From the IMG/VR virus record IMGVR_UViG_3300047548_000772, positions 124,001 through 188,000 of that record: a stretch of DNA of 64,000 nt. The stretch is one strand, 5' to 3'. Shown here piece after piece: positions 35,906 through 44,486 of the stretch. The notes under the pieces were generated by a model. The model did not search any database. It saw nothing but the letters and a program-made list of their open reading frames with translations, and was not told the origin of the DNA. The position numbers and the translations under genes were made by a program. The stretch comes from a virus. Position 1 is the first letter of the stretch, and each line of letters starts with the position of its first letter.

Positions 35906-35933
35906 CTGGGGTACACAAACGGAGTATCCCAGT
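35905..35933 (+). promoter_or_regulatory. Leader stem-loop with the gp13 ribosome site in its loop
   Basis: ACTGGGGTAC (35905-35914) pairs with GTATCCCAGT (35924-35933, one G-T) around a 9-nt loop ending in GGA. GGAG spans 35921-35924. The hairpin ends at the ATG (35934). A transcript starting from the nearby late core may lack part of the 5' arm, while read-through RNA would carry it all. Confidence 0.5.
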
Positions 35934-36773
35934 ATGGCAGGCTTTCCAAACCCTAACGGTCAAAACACAGGCGCAAACCCTAAAGTTGTTTTAACTGATC
36001 AACACAACAACATACCAACCCCTACGCTCGATTCGCTCAAGCAAAGTTTAATTGAGTATGTTCGCCTACAACTTGGCGATCAGATCATTGACCTTGAATT
36101 AGACCAAGCACACTATGAAGCAGCATATCAAAAGACCTTGGGTACATATCGTCAACGTGCACAAAACGCTTACGAAGAAAGTTATAGTTTTTTAACTATG
36201 ATCCAAGACGTAAACGTTTACACATTACCATCCGAAGTTCAAACCGTTAGACAAGTTTTTCGACGCACGATAGGAAACATGAATGGCCCGTTTAGTACTA
36301 GTTTCGATCCTTTTAGTTCAGCAACACTTAACACTTACCTACTTAACTACAACTACGCGGGTGGCCTGGCAACCTACGATTTCTACACTCAGTATGTAGA
36401 ACTTGCTGCTCGTATGTTTGGTGGGTTTATTAACTACACTTGGAATCCGGTTACCAAACAACTTCAACTAATGCGAGATCCAAAGGGCTACGGTGAAGTT
36501 ATTTTAATTTGGTCGTATAACTTAAAGCCAGAAATTACGCTATTAAGTGACTTCTTGATTGTACAATGGTTCCGTGACTACATGACAGCCGCTTGTAAGA
36601 TGATAATTGGCGAAGCACGTGAAAAGTTTGCTAGTATTGCTGGTCCACAAGGTGGTACAAGCCTAAATGGTGCTGCTATGAAGTCTGAAGCACAAGCCAT
36701 TATGGATAAGTTAATTGAAGATCTCAAACTATACGTCGACGGATCGCAGCCTCTAACTGTTGTAATTGGCTAA
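35934..36773 (+). CDS. 13: Neck protein gp13
   Basis: 279 residues (T4 gp13 is 309). Conserved stretches include LIEYVRLQLGDQIIDLELDQAHYEAAYQKTL, YRQRAQNAYEESYSFLTM, YTLPSEVQTVRQVFRRTIG, the REKFASIAGPQGGTSLNGAAMKSE block and the VDGSQPLTVVIG end. It binds the portal and carries gp14 in the head-to-tail connector. It lies on the strand opposite gp14/gp15, separated from them by the HNH endonuclease and an early gene, so the neck genes have been rearranged. Confidence 0.88.
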   Translation: MAGFPNPNGQNTGANPKVVLTDQHNNIPTPTLDSLKQSLIEYVRLQLGDQIIDLELDQAHYEAAYQKTLGTYRQRAQNAYEESYSFLTMIQDVNVYTLPSEVQTVRQVFRRTIGNMNGPFSTSFDPFSSATLNTYLLNYNYAGGLATYDFYTQYVELAARMFGGFINYTWNPVTKQLQLMRDPKGYGEVILIWSYNLKPEITLLSDFLIVQWFRDYMTAACKMIIGEAREKFASIAGPQGGTSLNGAAMKSEAQAIMDKLIEDLKLYVDGSQPLTVVIG

Positions 36774-36782
36774 TTACACAGG

Positions 36783-36811
36783 TTGACCTAAAATTCGGAT
36801 TTTGCTATAAT
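36783..36811 (+). promoter_or_regulatory. Sigma70-type promoter
   Basis: TTGACC (36783-36788), 17-bp spacer, TATAAT (36806-36811), 29 nt before the GTG start at 36841. It predicts early or middle expression of the exonuclease and dNMP kinase genes. Confidence 0.8.
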
Positions 36812-36840
36812 ACAAACTTAGCAAACTTCTGGAGATTAGC

Positions 36841-37371
36841 GTGGCATCACATTTAATGATTGATATTGAGGGTTTGGCCACAGGCCCAGATGCTACCATT
36901 TTAACTATTGCTGCCCAAAGTTTTGATCCGTTTGGTGCGGGTTATTTGGATCGTCATTACTACGGTCGGGTTACGACCGAAAGCCAAGAGAACCGAGCGA
37001 TTGACGAAGGCACAGTAGCTTGGTGGGCTACGCAGCCTGACGAAGCCCGCGAAGAAGCACTAGGCGACGGGCCCGATCGTGTACCGCTTAAACAAGCATT
37101 AGAAGATCTTTATAAAATTGCTTGGCAGCACGATTTTATTTGGGCACAAGGGCCAACATACGATTGTAATATTTTAGAACACGCATTTAAGTCGTATAAT
37201 ATGGTGCTGCCTTGGAAGTTTTATCGTGTACGTGATAGCAGAACTGTAATTAGTTTATGGCCTGACTGTCCAAAGCCTCCTACAACTCACCATGCACTCG
37301 AGGATGTGCGTAAGCAAATTGATTTGCTACAAAAGACATTAAATCATTTGGGTGTCACAGACATCAGATAA
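36841..37371 (+). CDS. DEDDh-type 3'-5' exonuclease
   Basis: 176 residues with a GTG start after TGGAG. Exonuclease motifs are MIDIEG (Asp8, Glu10), WAQGPTYDCNILEHAF (Asp108) and HHALEDVRKQ (His150, Asp155), the four acidic residues plus His of the DnaQ/RNase T-like fold. WWATQPDEAR matches the phage/Rv2179c-like subgroup acting on DNA or RNA ends. It is followed by dNMP kinase, so the pair probably recycles or manages nucleic acid in early infection. Confidence 0.85.
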   Translation: MASHLMIDIEGLATGPDATILTIAAQSFDPFGAGYLDRHYYGRVTTESQENRAIDEGTVAWWATQPDEAREEALGDGPDRVPLKQALEDLYKIAWQHDFIWAQGPTYDCNILEHAFKSYNMVLPWKFYRVRDSRTVISLWPDCPKPPTTHHALEDVRKQIDLLQKTLNHLGVTDIR

Positions 37372-37396
37372 TTACTGCACAACTCGGAGAAAACAT

Positions 37397-38056
37397 ATGA
37401 TCATTGGAATTTGTGGTTTTATTGGTAGTGGTAAAGATACAATAGCGGATTACTTAACTACTGAACACGGATTCCGACGAGACAGTTTTGCAGCAACACT
37501 TAAAGATGCGATTTCAATGATCTTTGGTTGGGACCGTGATCTACTAGAAGGGCGCACAAAATACAGTCGTGAATGGCGCGAACAGCGCGACGAATGGTGG
37601 AGCGAACGCCTAGGGCGAGAAATTACACCACGTTTGATGTTACAGTTATGGGGCACAGAAGTTTGCCGTCGCGGGTTTCATAATGATATTTGGGTAGCAA
37701 GTTTAGAAAACAAAGTTCGTCAATCCAAGGACGATGTTGTTATTAGTGATTGCCGCTTTCCTAATGAAATTCAAGCAATCCGCAATCAAGGCGGTATTGT
37801 TATTCGTGTTGTTCGCGGACCAGAACCCGAATGGTATAAATCAGCACTAGATTATAATGCTGGTTTACAACGTTGCGGATGGGCACTGGGCAAAGACGCA
37901 CTTGAAAAAGCAGGTGTACATGCTAGTGAATATTCTTGGGTAGGAACCGACTTTGATTATGTACTAAATAACAACGGTTCAGTTGATGACCTATATCGCC
38001 AGGTTAGCGATCTTCTTCAAGGTCTCCACGCCGCCAAGGTAAGTCGAGCCGCGTAA
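37397..38056 (+). CDS. 1: Deoxynucleoside monophosphate kinase (gp1-like)
   Basis: 219 residues from the ATG at 37397 (MIIGICGFIGSGKDTIADYL), after CGGAGAAAA. The P-loop GFIGSGKDT spans residues 7-15. RLMLQLWGTEVCRRGFHNDIW and VVISDCRFPNEIQAIRNQGG match the T4 gp1 family, which phosphorylates dNMPs to supply phage DNA synthesis. Its 3' end overlaps the opposite-strand zinc-finger gene by 53 nt. Confidence 0.85.
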   Translation: MIIGICGFIGSGKDTIADYLTTEHGFRRDSFAATLKDAISMIFGWDRDLLEGRTKYSREWREQRDEWWSERLGREITPRLMLQLWGTEVCRRGFHNDIWVASLENKVRQSKDDVVISDCRFPNEIQAIRNQGGIVIRVVRGPEPEWYKSALDYNAGLQRCGWALGKDALEKAGVHASEYSWVGTDFDYVLNNNGSVDDLYRQVSDLLQGLHAAKVSRAA

Positions 38057-38354
38057 CTTCTACTGTACAGTTTAAGCAAATACTCTTTAAGTTATTTAGA
38101 TTGCTGTTATTAAGATTGCCGTCGACATGATATACTAATGTTTGCGCAGTATGTTTTGCTCTAAACCCACAGCGATCACAAACTAACTTCTTTTTATAAC
38201 CAGCAAGTTGCCATCGAGGCTTTGCTGGTTTTTGTTTACGGCCACGTCGAATACATGGATCGCATTTTGATCTATAGTACACACGGCCGTATTTGTGGTA
38301 AGCAATAGCACGAGGCCTTGTATTACAAACGCTGCATAAAGGACGTTTTTCCAT
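38004..38354 (-). CDS. Zinc-finger / HNH-like small protein
   Basis: 116 residues with two Cys pairs (CSVC, CDPC) in the first 35 residues and another set (CDRC, CLNC) around an HNH-like VYHVDGNLNNSNLNNLKSICLNC. Basic residues (RRGRKQKPAKPRWQLAGYKKK) lie between. The HVDGNxxNN pattern fits a small HNH nuclease or a DNA-binding zinc protein. It overlaps the dNMP kinase 3' end antisense. Its ATG lies inside a perfect 9-bp inverted repeat (38352-38380), a possible operator. Confidence 0.6.
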   Translation of the reverse strand: MEKRPLCSVCNTRPRAIAYHKYGRVYYRSKCDPCIRRGRKQKPAKPRWQLAGYKKKLVCDRCGFRAKHTAQTLVYHVDGNLNNSNLNNLKSICLNCTVEVTRLDLPWRRGDLEEDR

Positions 38355-38380
38355 ATAGGTATTTAAGCAAAACCTATATG
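38352..38380. repeat. 9-bp inverted repeat over a start codon
   Basis: CATATAGGT (38352-38360) and ACCTATATG (38372-38380) are perfect inverted copies 11 bp apart. The left arm contains the start codon of the minus-strand zinc-finger gene. It could be an operator, or an RNA hairpin terminating or regulating either strand. Confidence 0.6.
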
Positions 38381-38416
38381 TAGGTGCCTGTAACCACCCT
38401 GTTTTACCTGGTTCCG

Positions 38417-38423
38417 CTAAATA
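38417..38423 (+). promoter_or_regulatory. Late promoter core CTAAATA before gp18
   Basis: CTAAATATTAACAG 29 nt before the sheath ATG. AAAGGACC is the ribosome site. Confidence 0.5.
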
Positions 38424-38452
38424 TTAACAGCACTTTATAAAGGACCACAAAC

Positions 38453-41400
38453 ATGGCACTAGTTTCCCCAGGCGTACAGGTATCGATCATCGATGAATCA
38501 AATTACCTACCAGCCCCAATTAATTCAGTTCCGTTTATTTTATTAGCCACAGCACAAAATAAAGTAAGCGGTAGCGGTGTTGGCGTTGCAGCCGGCACTA
38601 CCGCAGCTAACGCTAACAAGGTTTACTTAATCTCTAGTCAGCGCGATCTTGCTGCAACCTATGGTAATCCATTTTTCTATAAGACCTCTGCAGGTCAACC
38701 AATCAACGGTTACGAACTCAACGAGTACGGCTTACTTGCTGCTTACTCAGTTTTAGGTATTAGCAACCGTGCTTATATTCAACGTGTAGACATTGATCTT
38801 GCTGAACTAGTCGGTAGTTTAACTCGCCCAACTGGAGAACCAAACAATGCCACATACTGGTTAGATACAGCCTCGACCGAGTGGGGCATTTTTGAATGGA
38901 GCTACACAACTAATGCATTTGCACTAAAAACTCCATTGGTTATTACTAGCTCAGACGATTTAAGTTCTGGAGTACCTTTAGCATCTATCGGCAACATTGG
39001 TGATTATGCTGTTGTTACTGTTGGCTCAACTGCTGGTTCAGTTACAAGTAACCCAGTGTACTTTAAGTCTCCTGGTTTAACTGTGCCTGTAGTTGGCGGC
39101 ACTCAAGAAATTGTTCCTGCTAACACTTGGGTTTTAGTAGGTAGCGACGAATGGAAGTTATCGTGGCCAACTGTAATTGGCACTGAGACTAATCCTGCAT
39201 TTGTAGCCGGCAATAATTTCAACATTAATAAAGTATTGATTACTATTCCTGCTGACACTAGTGTTGAGGGTCTTGCCACCGAAATTAACGATGGTTTCCA
39301 CTCAGACTTACCTGGTGTTTATGCTAATGTTGTTAATGGCAAACTAAACATTTATGCTAATAGTTTAGCATCGAATGATGGTTCAACTGCTGACGGTAAC
39401 GGCATTGTTGACTTAGAAGTTGGCAACACCGGTACTCCGTTAACTACAGCAGGTATCGTGCCTAATCTATATTATGCTCCAGTTGTTCAACAAAGTCCAA
39501 ACTATCAAGTTCCACAGTGGCGTTCGACTAGCCCACAACCACATCCAACCGGTTCTGTTTGGAATAAGACAACCAATGTTAACAACGGTGCAAACCTAGT
39601 TGTTAAGAAATACAGTTCAACACTAGGTTCGTGGATTACACAAAACTGCCAAATTTATGCTAACGATGCTTCTGCAAACAAAGCACTAGATCCAGCAGGC
39701 GGTGGCCGCAACATTGCAGCCGGTTCAACTTACGCACAGTATGATATAAATCAGGATAACACATTCACTTTACAATTATTTGAGCGTGTTGCTTCTGGTC
39801 CAACAATTGTTACCGGCGATAACTCGAACCCATCATTTACCAATGGTAATCAATTTACAATCTCTTGGAGTGTTAAGAACTCTAACACAATGACCACACC
39901 AGTTACTGCTACACTTACTGGCACAACTGCTGCTGATTTTGCTGCTGCATGGTCTGCTGCTGTTGGTCCTAATAGCATTGTTACTTGTGCAGTTACAAGC
40001 ACAGGTGCAATTCAAATTCAACACACTCAAGGTGGTGTAATTTATCTAGCAAACGTCGGGGTTGACACAGCACTATTAGATGCAGGATTAAACAACACAG
40101 TTGTTGGCATTCGTGACGGCATTGGCGGTGAACTAGTTGTATCAGACTGGGTACTATTTGATTACACACCATCTGCTGCATCACCAGACCAAGATCCACA
40201 AGACGGTCGCAACTGGTATTATAGTGCAGTTGATCAAGTTGATATTATGATCAACAATGGCACTAGCTGGGTTGGCTACCAAACACTAAGCAGTGATGTT
40301 CGTGGTTTCAACTTAACACAAACTGACCCTGCTGGTCCGATTGTTAGCTCAGTGACACCAACTAAACAAAGTGATGGTACAGATTTAGTTTACGGCGATC
40401 TATGGATTGATACTAGCGATTTAGAAGTTTATCCAGTTATCAAACGCTGGGAAAGCATTGCTGGTCAAGATCAGTGGGTGTTAATCGACAACGGCGATCG
40501 TACAACAGAAAACGGTATCTTGTTTGCTGATGCACGTTGGGCGCCAAACGGTGACACAGATCCTATTATGGATCCAATTCCAACAATTACCAGTTTACTA
40601 GTTAGCAGCTACTTAGATTTAGATGCTCCTGATTCAGCACTATATCCAGCTGGTACATTGTTATTCAACACACGCCGCAGCGGATACAATGTTAAGAGCT
40701 TCCAAGTTAACTACTTCAATGCAACTGACTTCCCAGATCAGTCATTGCCTACTGTAACTAACACATGGGTTAGCGTTTCTGGTTACATGGACAACGGTGC
40801 TCCATTTATGGGTCGCAAAGCAGTTCGTTCAATGGTAGTTGCTGCAATGAAGGCAGGCATTGATGCAAATCAAGAACTACGTGAAGAACAACGTCAGTTT
40901 AATCTAATTGCTGCACCAAATTACCCAGAACTAATGCCTAACATGGTTGCTCTAAATAACGAGCGCAATGATACAGCATTTGTGGTTGGTGACTCGCCAA
41001 TGCGTTTACCAGACACTGATACAGCTATTATTGTTTGGGGTACTAACGCATCAGGCGAAGGTAACGACAACGAAGATGGTCTAGTAACACATGACCCATA
41101 CCTAGGTGTTTTCTATCCAAGTTGCCAAACAACCGATCTAAGTGGTTCAACAGTAGTACAACCACCGAGCCACATGATGTTACGTACAATCATCCGTAAC
41201 GACGAAGTGGCATTCCCATGGTTAGCACCAGCCGGTACACGCCGTGGTATTGTTGACAACGCATTCCAGTTAGGTTATGTAAATGGTCAAACTGGTGCTT
41301 TCGTACCGACAGCAGTACGTCAAGGTCTACGTGACACATTATACGAAAACCAAATCAACCCAATTACATATCTACCAGGCGCTGGTATTGTTAACTACGG

Positions 41401-41776
41401 TAACAAGACTACTGCTGCTACAACAAGTGCAATGGATCGCATTAACGTAGCACGTTTAATCGCTTACTTACGTGGTCGACTACAAGCAATTGGTGCAAAC
41501 TATGTATTTGAACCAAACGATCAGATTACACGTGATCAGATCACCAACGCTGTTTCTGGATTACTAAATGATCTAGTTACCAAGCGCGGTATTTACGACT
41601 ACCTAGTAGTTTGTGATTTAAGCAACAACACCCCAGAGCGCATTGATGCTAATGAACTATGGGTCGATATTGCTATCGAACCAGTCAAGGCTGTAGAATT
41701 CATCTACATTCCAGTTCGTATCAAGAACACTGGCGAGATTGCAGCAGGTCAAGTTGCTACAGCAGCTACAGTTTAA
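38453..41776 (+). CDS. 18: Tail sheath protein gp18, enlarged
   Basis: 1107 residues against 659 in T4. The N-terminus (LVSPGVQVSIIDESNYLPAPINSVPFILLATAQNK, then NRAYIQRVDIDL) and the C-terminal 350 residues (VRSMVVAAMKAGIDANQELREEQ, FPWLAPAGTRRGIVDNA, the RLIAYLRGRLQAI block) are sheath-like. The extra length lies in the middle, where two segments share NPxFxxGNxFxI (near residues 250 and 460) and look like related beta-sandwich insertions. These probably protrude from the sheath surface. It contracts to drive the tube through the envelope. Confidence 0.92.
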   Translation: MALVSPGVQVSIIDESNYLPAPINSVPFILLATAQNKVSGSGVGVAAGTTAANANKVYLISSQRDLAATYGNPFFYKTSAGQPINGYELNEYGLLAAYSVLGISNRAYIQRVDIDLAELVGSLTRPTGEPNNATYWLDTASTEWGIFEWSYTTNAFALKTPLVITSSDDLSSGVPLASIGNIGDYAVVTVGSTAGSVTSNPVYFKSPGLTVPVVGGTQEIVPANTWVLVGSDEWKLSWPTVIGTETNPAFVAGNNFNINKVLITIPADTSVEGLATEINDGFHSDLPGVYANVVNGKLNIYANSLASNDGSTADGNGIVDLEVGNTGTPLTTAGIVPNLYYAPVVQQSPNYQVPQWRSTSPQPHPTGSVWNKTTNVNNGANLVVKKYSSTLGSWITQNCQIYANDASANKALDPAGGGRNIAAGSTYAQYDINQDNTFTLQLFERVASGPTIVTGDNSNPSFTNGNQFTISWSVKNSNTMTTPVTATLTGTTAADFAAAWSAAVGPNSIVTCAVTSTGAIQIQHTQGGVIYLANVGVDTALLDAGLNNTVVGIRDGIGGELVVSDWVLFDYTPSAASPDQDPQDGRNWYYSAVDQVDIMINNGTSWVGYQTLSSDVRGFNLTQTDPAGPIVSSVTPTKQSDGTDLVYGDLWIDTSDLEVYPVIKRWESIAGQDQWVLIDNGDRTTENGILFADARWAPNGDTDPIMDPIPTITSLLVSSYLDLDAPDSALYPAGTLLFNTRRSGYNVKSFQVNYFNATDFPDQSLPTVTNTWVSVSGYMDNGAPFMGRKAVRSMVVAAMKAGIDANQELREEQRQFNLIAAPNYPELMPNMVALNNERNDTAFVVGDSPMRLPDTDTAIIVWGTNASGEGNDNEDGLVTHDPYLGVFYPSCQTTDLSGSTVVQPPSHMMLRTIIRNDEVAFPWLAPAGTRRGIVDNAFQLGYVNGQTGAFVPTAVRQGLRDTLYENQINPITYLPGAGIVNYGNKTTAATTSAMDRINVARLIAYLRGRLQAIGANYVFEPNDQITRDQITNAVSGLLNDLVTKRGIYDYLVVCDLSNNTPERIDANELWVDIAIEPVKAVEFIYIPVRIKNTGEIAAGQVATAATV

Positions 41777-41793
41777 CAGTCGTTAAACATAGA

Positions 41794-41822
41794 AAATTGG
41801 GGCTTAGGCCCCAATTTTTTTT
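41794..41822 (+). terminator. Intrinsic terminator after gp18
   Basis: AAAATTGGGG and CCCCAATTTT pair around CTTAGG (with a further G-C possible) and end in a run of eight or more Ts. Confidence 0.92.
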
Positions 41823-41835
41823 GGCCTCAGAGATA

Positions 41836-41842
41836 ATAAATA
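41836..41842 (+). promoter_or_regulatory. Late promoter core ATAAATA before gp19
   Basis: GATAATAAATAATAGC, 23 nt before the gp19 ATG. TAGGAGA gives the ribosome site. Confidence 0.55.
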
Positions 41843-41865
41843 ATAGCATAATAGGAGATTACCAA

Positions 41866-42483
41866 ATGGCCGTTTCATCATTAACAAAAATGACAGTACC
41901 TTTAGCTAGTGACCAATCGAGTCCTACTCAAGGCCTGTTAATGCCAAAACTAAAGTATCGCTTCCGCGTTACTTTCTTAAATCTTGGCGTAAGCCAACCT
42001 ACAACTGAATTAACTAAGCAAATTATGGATGCTACTCGTCCAAGCGTTAGTTTTGAGGAAATCGTCCTTGATATCTATAACAGCAAGGTAAAACTAGCTG
42101 GTAAGCATTCATGGGAAGATTTAACAATAAACGTTCGTGACGATGCCGGCGGCCAAGTTACTAAGTTAGTTGGTGAACAGTTACAAAAGCAATTCGACTT
42201 CATGGAACAAGCAAGTGCTAGTTCGGGTATTGATTACAAATTTACTACAATCATTGAAATTCTTGATGGTGGTAATGGCACATCAACCCCAACGGTTCTT
42301 GAAACTTGGGAAGTTTATGGTTGCTATCTAACATCAGTTAACTATAACGACTTAAATTACGGTGAAAGCGCACCAGTTACTATCACAATGAATGTCAAAT
42401 TTGACAATGCACTACAAAGCCCAGTTGGCGCTGGCGTTGGTGCCGTTGTTGGTCGTACACTTGGCGACGTTGCAACTGCTTAA
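41866..42483 (+). CDS. 19: Tail tube protein gp19
   Basis: 205 residues from the ATG at 41866, preceded by TAGGAGAT. A longer open frame begins inside gp18 but lacks a ribosome site. The size matches T4 gp19 (163) plus extensions. LLMPKLKYRFRVTFLNLG, RPSVSFEEIVLDIYNSKVKLAGKHSWEDLTINVRDD and YGCYLTSVNYNDLNYGESAPVTITMNVKFDNA are typical tube features. Polymerises inside the sheath. Confidence 0.9.
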   Translation: MAVSSLTKMTVPLASDQSSPTQGLLMPKLKYRFRVTFLNLGVSQPTTELTKQIMDATRPSVSFEEIVLDIYNSKVKLAGKHSWEDLTINVRDDAGGQVTKLVGEQLQKQFDFMEQASASSGIDYKFTTIIEILDGGNGTSTPTVLETWEVYGCYLTSVNYNDLNYGESAPVTITMNVKFDNALQSPVGAGVGAVVGRTLGDVATA

Positions 42484-42494
42484 TAGGACTTTTT

Positions 42495-43679
42495 ATGTCG
42501 TGGGGTAATGACTTTTTACAAGGCGTTGGTGCGGGCTTTTTACAGACTGCGTATCTTAAAGATTACACCCATGCTAGTAAGACATTCGTAAGTGATAATT
42601 ACGCACTAGCCCCACGATACAAATTCTTATTCAGCGTTTATTTTACGCTTAATACTGTAGAGATTCCTCAACTAGCACAGGTGTTTAGTTCGGGAGATCG
42701 TTACAACATTGGTATTATGGTAAAGAATATTCAGTTACCTAGTTACCAAATGGATGTTGAAGAAATGAATCAGTACAATCGCAAACGTCTGATTCAGAAA
42801 AAGGTTAATTATCAGCCTGCAAGTGTCGTATTTCACGATGACGGCAATGATTTAATTCGTAATCTTTGGTATAACTATTTTGCTTATTACTACAAAGACC
42901 CAGCACAAGACTATTGGATGACAGCTACCAATGGTTCGCTGGGTCAAAGTGGTACAGGCGATCCTAAGTATAATTACAACGGCCGTGATATTTACAATGA
43001 TGTGCGCACTACTAACGACTGGGGCTATATTGGCGAAAGTTATTGGGATGGCACAAGTAGTTACAGCGGTAAACCACCGTTTTTCAAAGACATTACAATC
43101 TTTGGTTTAAACCAACATCAATTTGCAGCATACACAATGATTAATCCATTGATCACTGAATGGCGTCATGACACCTATGACTATTCAGAAGGTGGTGGTA
43201 CAATGGAACACAACATGACTATTCGTTATGAAACAGTTAAGTACTACCAAGGTAGTTTAACTGGATCGTATCCTGATCGCAATGCCAAGGGCTTTGCTGA
43301 CCCAGCACACTACGATACAATTAAAAGTCCGCTTGCTCGAGGCGGCAGTACTCGCAGCGTCCTTGGTCCTGGAGGTGCGGTTGATACCATTGGTGGTATT
43401 ATTAGCGATTTACAAAGTGGATCGGTTCTTGGACTTATTGGGGCGGCACAAAAAGCAGACGCCGCAAATCAAACTTGGAAGGGTGCTAATTTAAAGAGTG
43501 TTGTGACCAACGAAGCACAATTGCTTGCACAGAATGTTATACGTAGTAGCTCGTTTTCGGGCGGTGTACGCCAAGCAGCTAACTATGCTGACGGATTCTT
43601 TTTCCCAAAAGTACCTGCAAATTCAGTAAATATTAATCCAACGCTGGTTAACCCAGCAACACTAAAACCAACACCGTAA
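42495..43679 (+). CDS. Second tube-fold protein (gp19/gp54-like tail or baseplate protein)
   Basis: 394 residues starting 11 nt after gp19. It has tube-type features: YKFLFSVYFTLN, MVKNIQLPSYQMDVEEMNQYNRKRLIQKKVNYQPASVVFHDD, and MINPLITEWRHDTYDYSEGGGTMEHNMTIRYE, echoing the gp19 pattern. The longer C-terminus (RSVLGPGGAVDTIGGIISDLQ) is Gly/Ala-rich. This fits a tube initiator or baseplate-proximal protein of the gp48/gp54 type. Which T4 gene it equals cannot be decided by eye. Confidence 0.6.
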   Translation: MSWGNDFLQGVGAGFLQTAYLKDYTHASKTFVSDNYALAPRYKFLFSVYFTLNTVEIPQLAQVFSSGDRYNIGIMVKNIQLPSYQMDVEEMNQYNRKRLIQKKVNYQPASVVFHDDGNDLIRNLWYNYFAYYYKDPAQDYWMTATNGSLGQSGTGDPKYNYNGRDIYNDVRTTNDWGYIGESYWDGTSSYSGKPPFFKDITIFGLNQHQFAAYTMINPLITEWRHDTYDYSEGGGTMEHNMTIRYETVKYYQGSLTGSYPDRNAKGFADPAHYDTIKSPLARGGSTRSVLGPGGAVDTIGGIISDLQSGSVLGLIGAAQKADAANQTWKGANLKSVVTNEAQLLAQNVIRSSSFSGGVRQAANYADGFFFPKVPANSVNINPTLVNPATLKPTP

Positions 43680-43682
43680 ATT

Positions 43683-44042
43683 ATGTCAACTGTAAATTAT
43701 GTAACTCCTAGCCTCGACCGTACTGTAAGAATCTTTGATGAATTTTACAAGTATGATACTGTGGTCAATGAAAACGAATATGACGTAGTCTATGCTTTTT
43801 TTAAATCAGTGTTTGCTGAAGAATTAGCAGCCAAGAATTTTACAATTTCGTTGTTTCAAGTTGCTGATCAGTCTCAAATTCCTGTACTAGAGCTATTAGC
43901 TCAAATACGAGATCAAGACCAATTGCAATTAACTGCAACTCTAGCATACTATCTTAACAATCTAAGAAGTAATGCAACATTACTAGGGCTTAGTGCTCCT
44001 GTAGTGCCAAACTATTATGCTGCCCGTAACGTATTACCATGA
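43683..44042 (+). CDS. Unknown small protein between tube and head-completion genes
   Basis: 119 residues, acidic and helical (TVRIFDEFYKYDTVVNENEYDVVYAFFKSVF, IPVLELLAQIRDQDQLQLTATLAYYLNNLRS). It starts 3 nt after the previous stop and overlaps gp4 by ATGA. Its position and size suggest a late morphogenesis factor. Not recognised from sequence. Confidence 0.6.
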   Translation: MSTVNYVTPSLDRTVRIFDEFYKYDTVVNENEYDVVYAFFKSVFAEELAAKNFTISLFQVADQSQIPVLELLAQIRDQDQLQLTATLAYYLNNLRSNATLLGLSAPVVPNYYAARNVLP

Positions 44043-44470
44043 GCAAATTTGCACAAGGCATATTTGAAGTAAAAAACCCGCAGAAGTATGTAGGCAAAGG
44101 TAAGCCCAGATACCGCTCAGGTTGGGAATGGACCTTTATGCAGTTTTGCGACAACAATGACAGCATACTTCAGTGGGCTAGCGAAAGTGTGGCTATACCG
44201 TATCGCAATCCTATAACTGGCAAAATGACACAGTACATACCTGACTTCTTAGTTCAGTATCGTACTAAAGCCAATCAAGTAGTAACAGAACTTATTGAAA
44301 TTAAACCCAAGAAGCAAAGTGTAATTGAAAGCAAAGCAAGCCAGCGTGATAAAGCAATTGTGGCTGTGAACTATGCTAAATGGGATGCTGCCCAAAAGTG
44401 GGCACGCCGTAACGGACTAGTGTTCCGTGTAATTACCGAAGACGATATATTCAGAAACGGCAAAAAGTAA
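44039..44470 (+). CDS. 4: Head completion protein gp4
   Basis: 143 residues (T4 gp4 is 150). The family start (FAQGIFEVKNPQKYVGKGKPRYRSGWEWTFMQFCD) is clear. The PD-(D/E)xK nuclease motif is PDF (Asp69) with ELIEIKPKK (Glu87, Lys89). gp4 acts on filled heads before tail joining, probably by trimming DNA ends. Overlaps the preceding gene by ATGA. Confidence 0.85.
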   Translation: MSKFAQGIFEVKNPQKYVGKGKPRYRSGWEWTFMQFCDNNDSILQWASESVAIPYRNPITGKMTQYIPDFLVQYRTKANQVVTELIEIKPKKQSVIESKASQRDKAIVAVNYAKWDAAQKWARRNGLVFRVITEDDIFRNGKK

Positions 44471-44474
44471 TGCG

Positions 44475-44481
44475 ATAAATA
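44475..44481 (+). promoter_or_regulatory. Late promoter core ATAAATA, 5 nt before ATG
   Basis: GCGATAAATATTCGCATG: the core ends 5 nt before the ATG at 44487, with no Shine-Dalgarno sequence. The element itself is a near-palindrome. Confidence 0.6.
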
Positions 44482-44486
44482 TTCGC

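Noticed and set aside
41659-41865. Extended N-terminus of gp19 starting inside gp18
   Set aside because: It would cross a strong terminator and a late promoter. The ATG at 41866 has a proper ribosome site and gives the family start.
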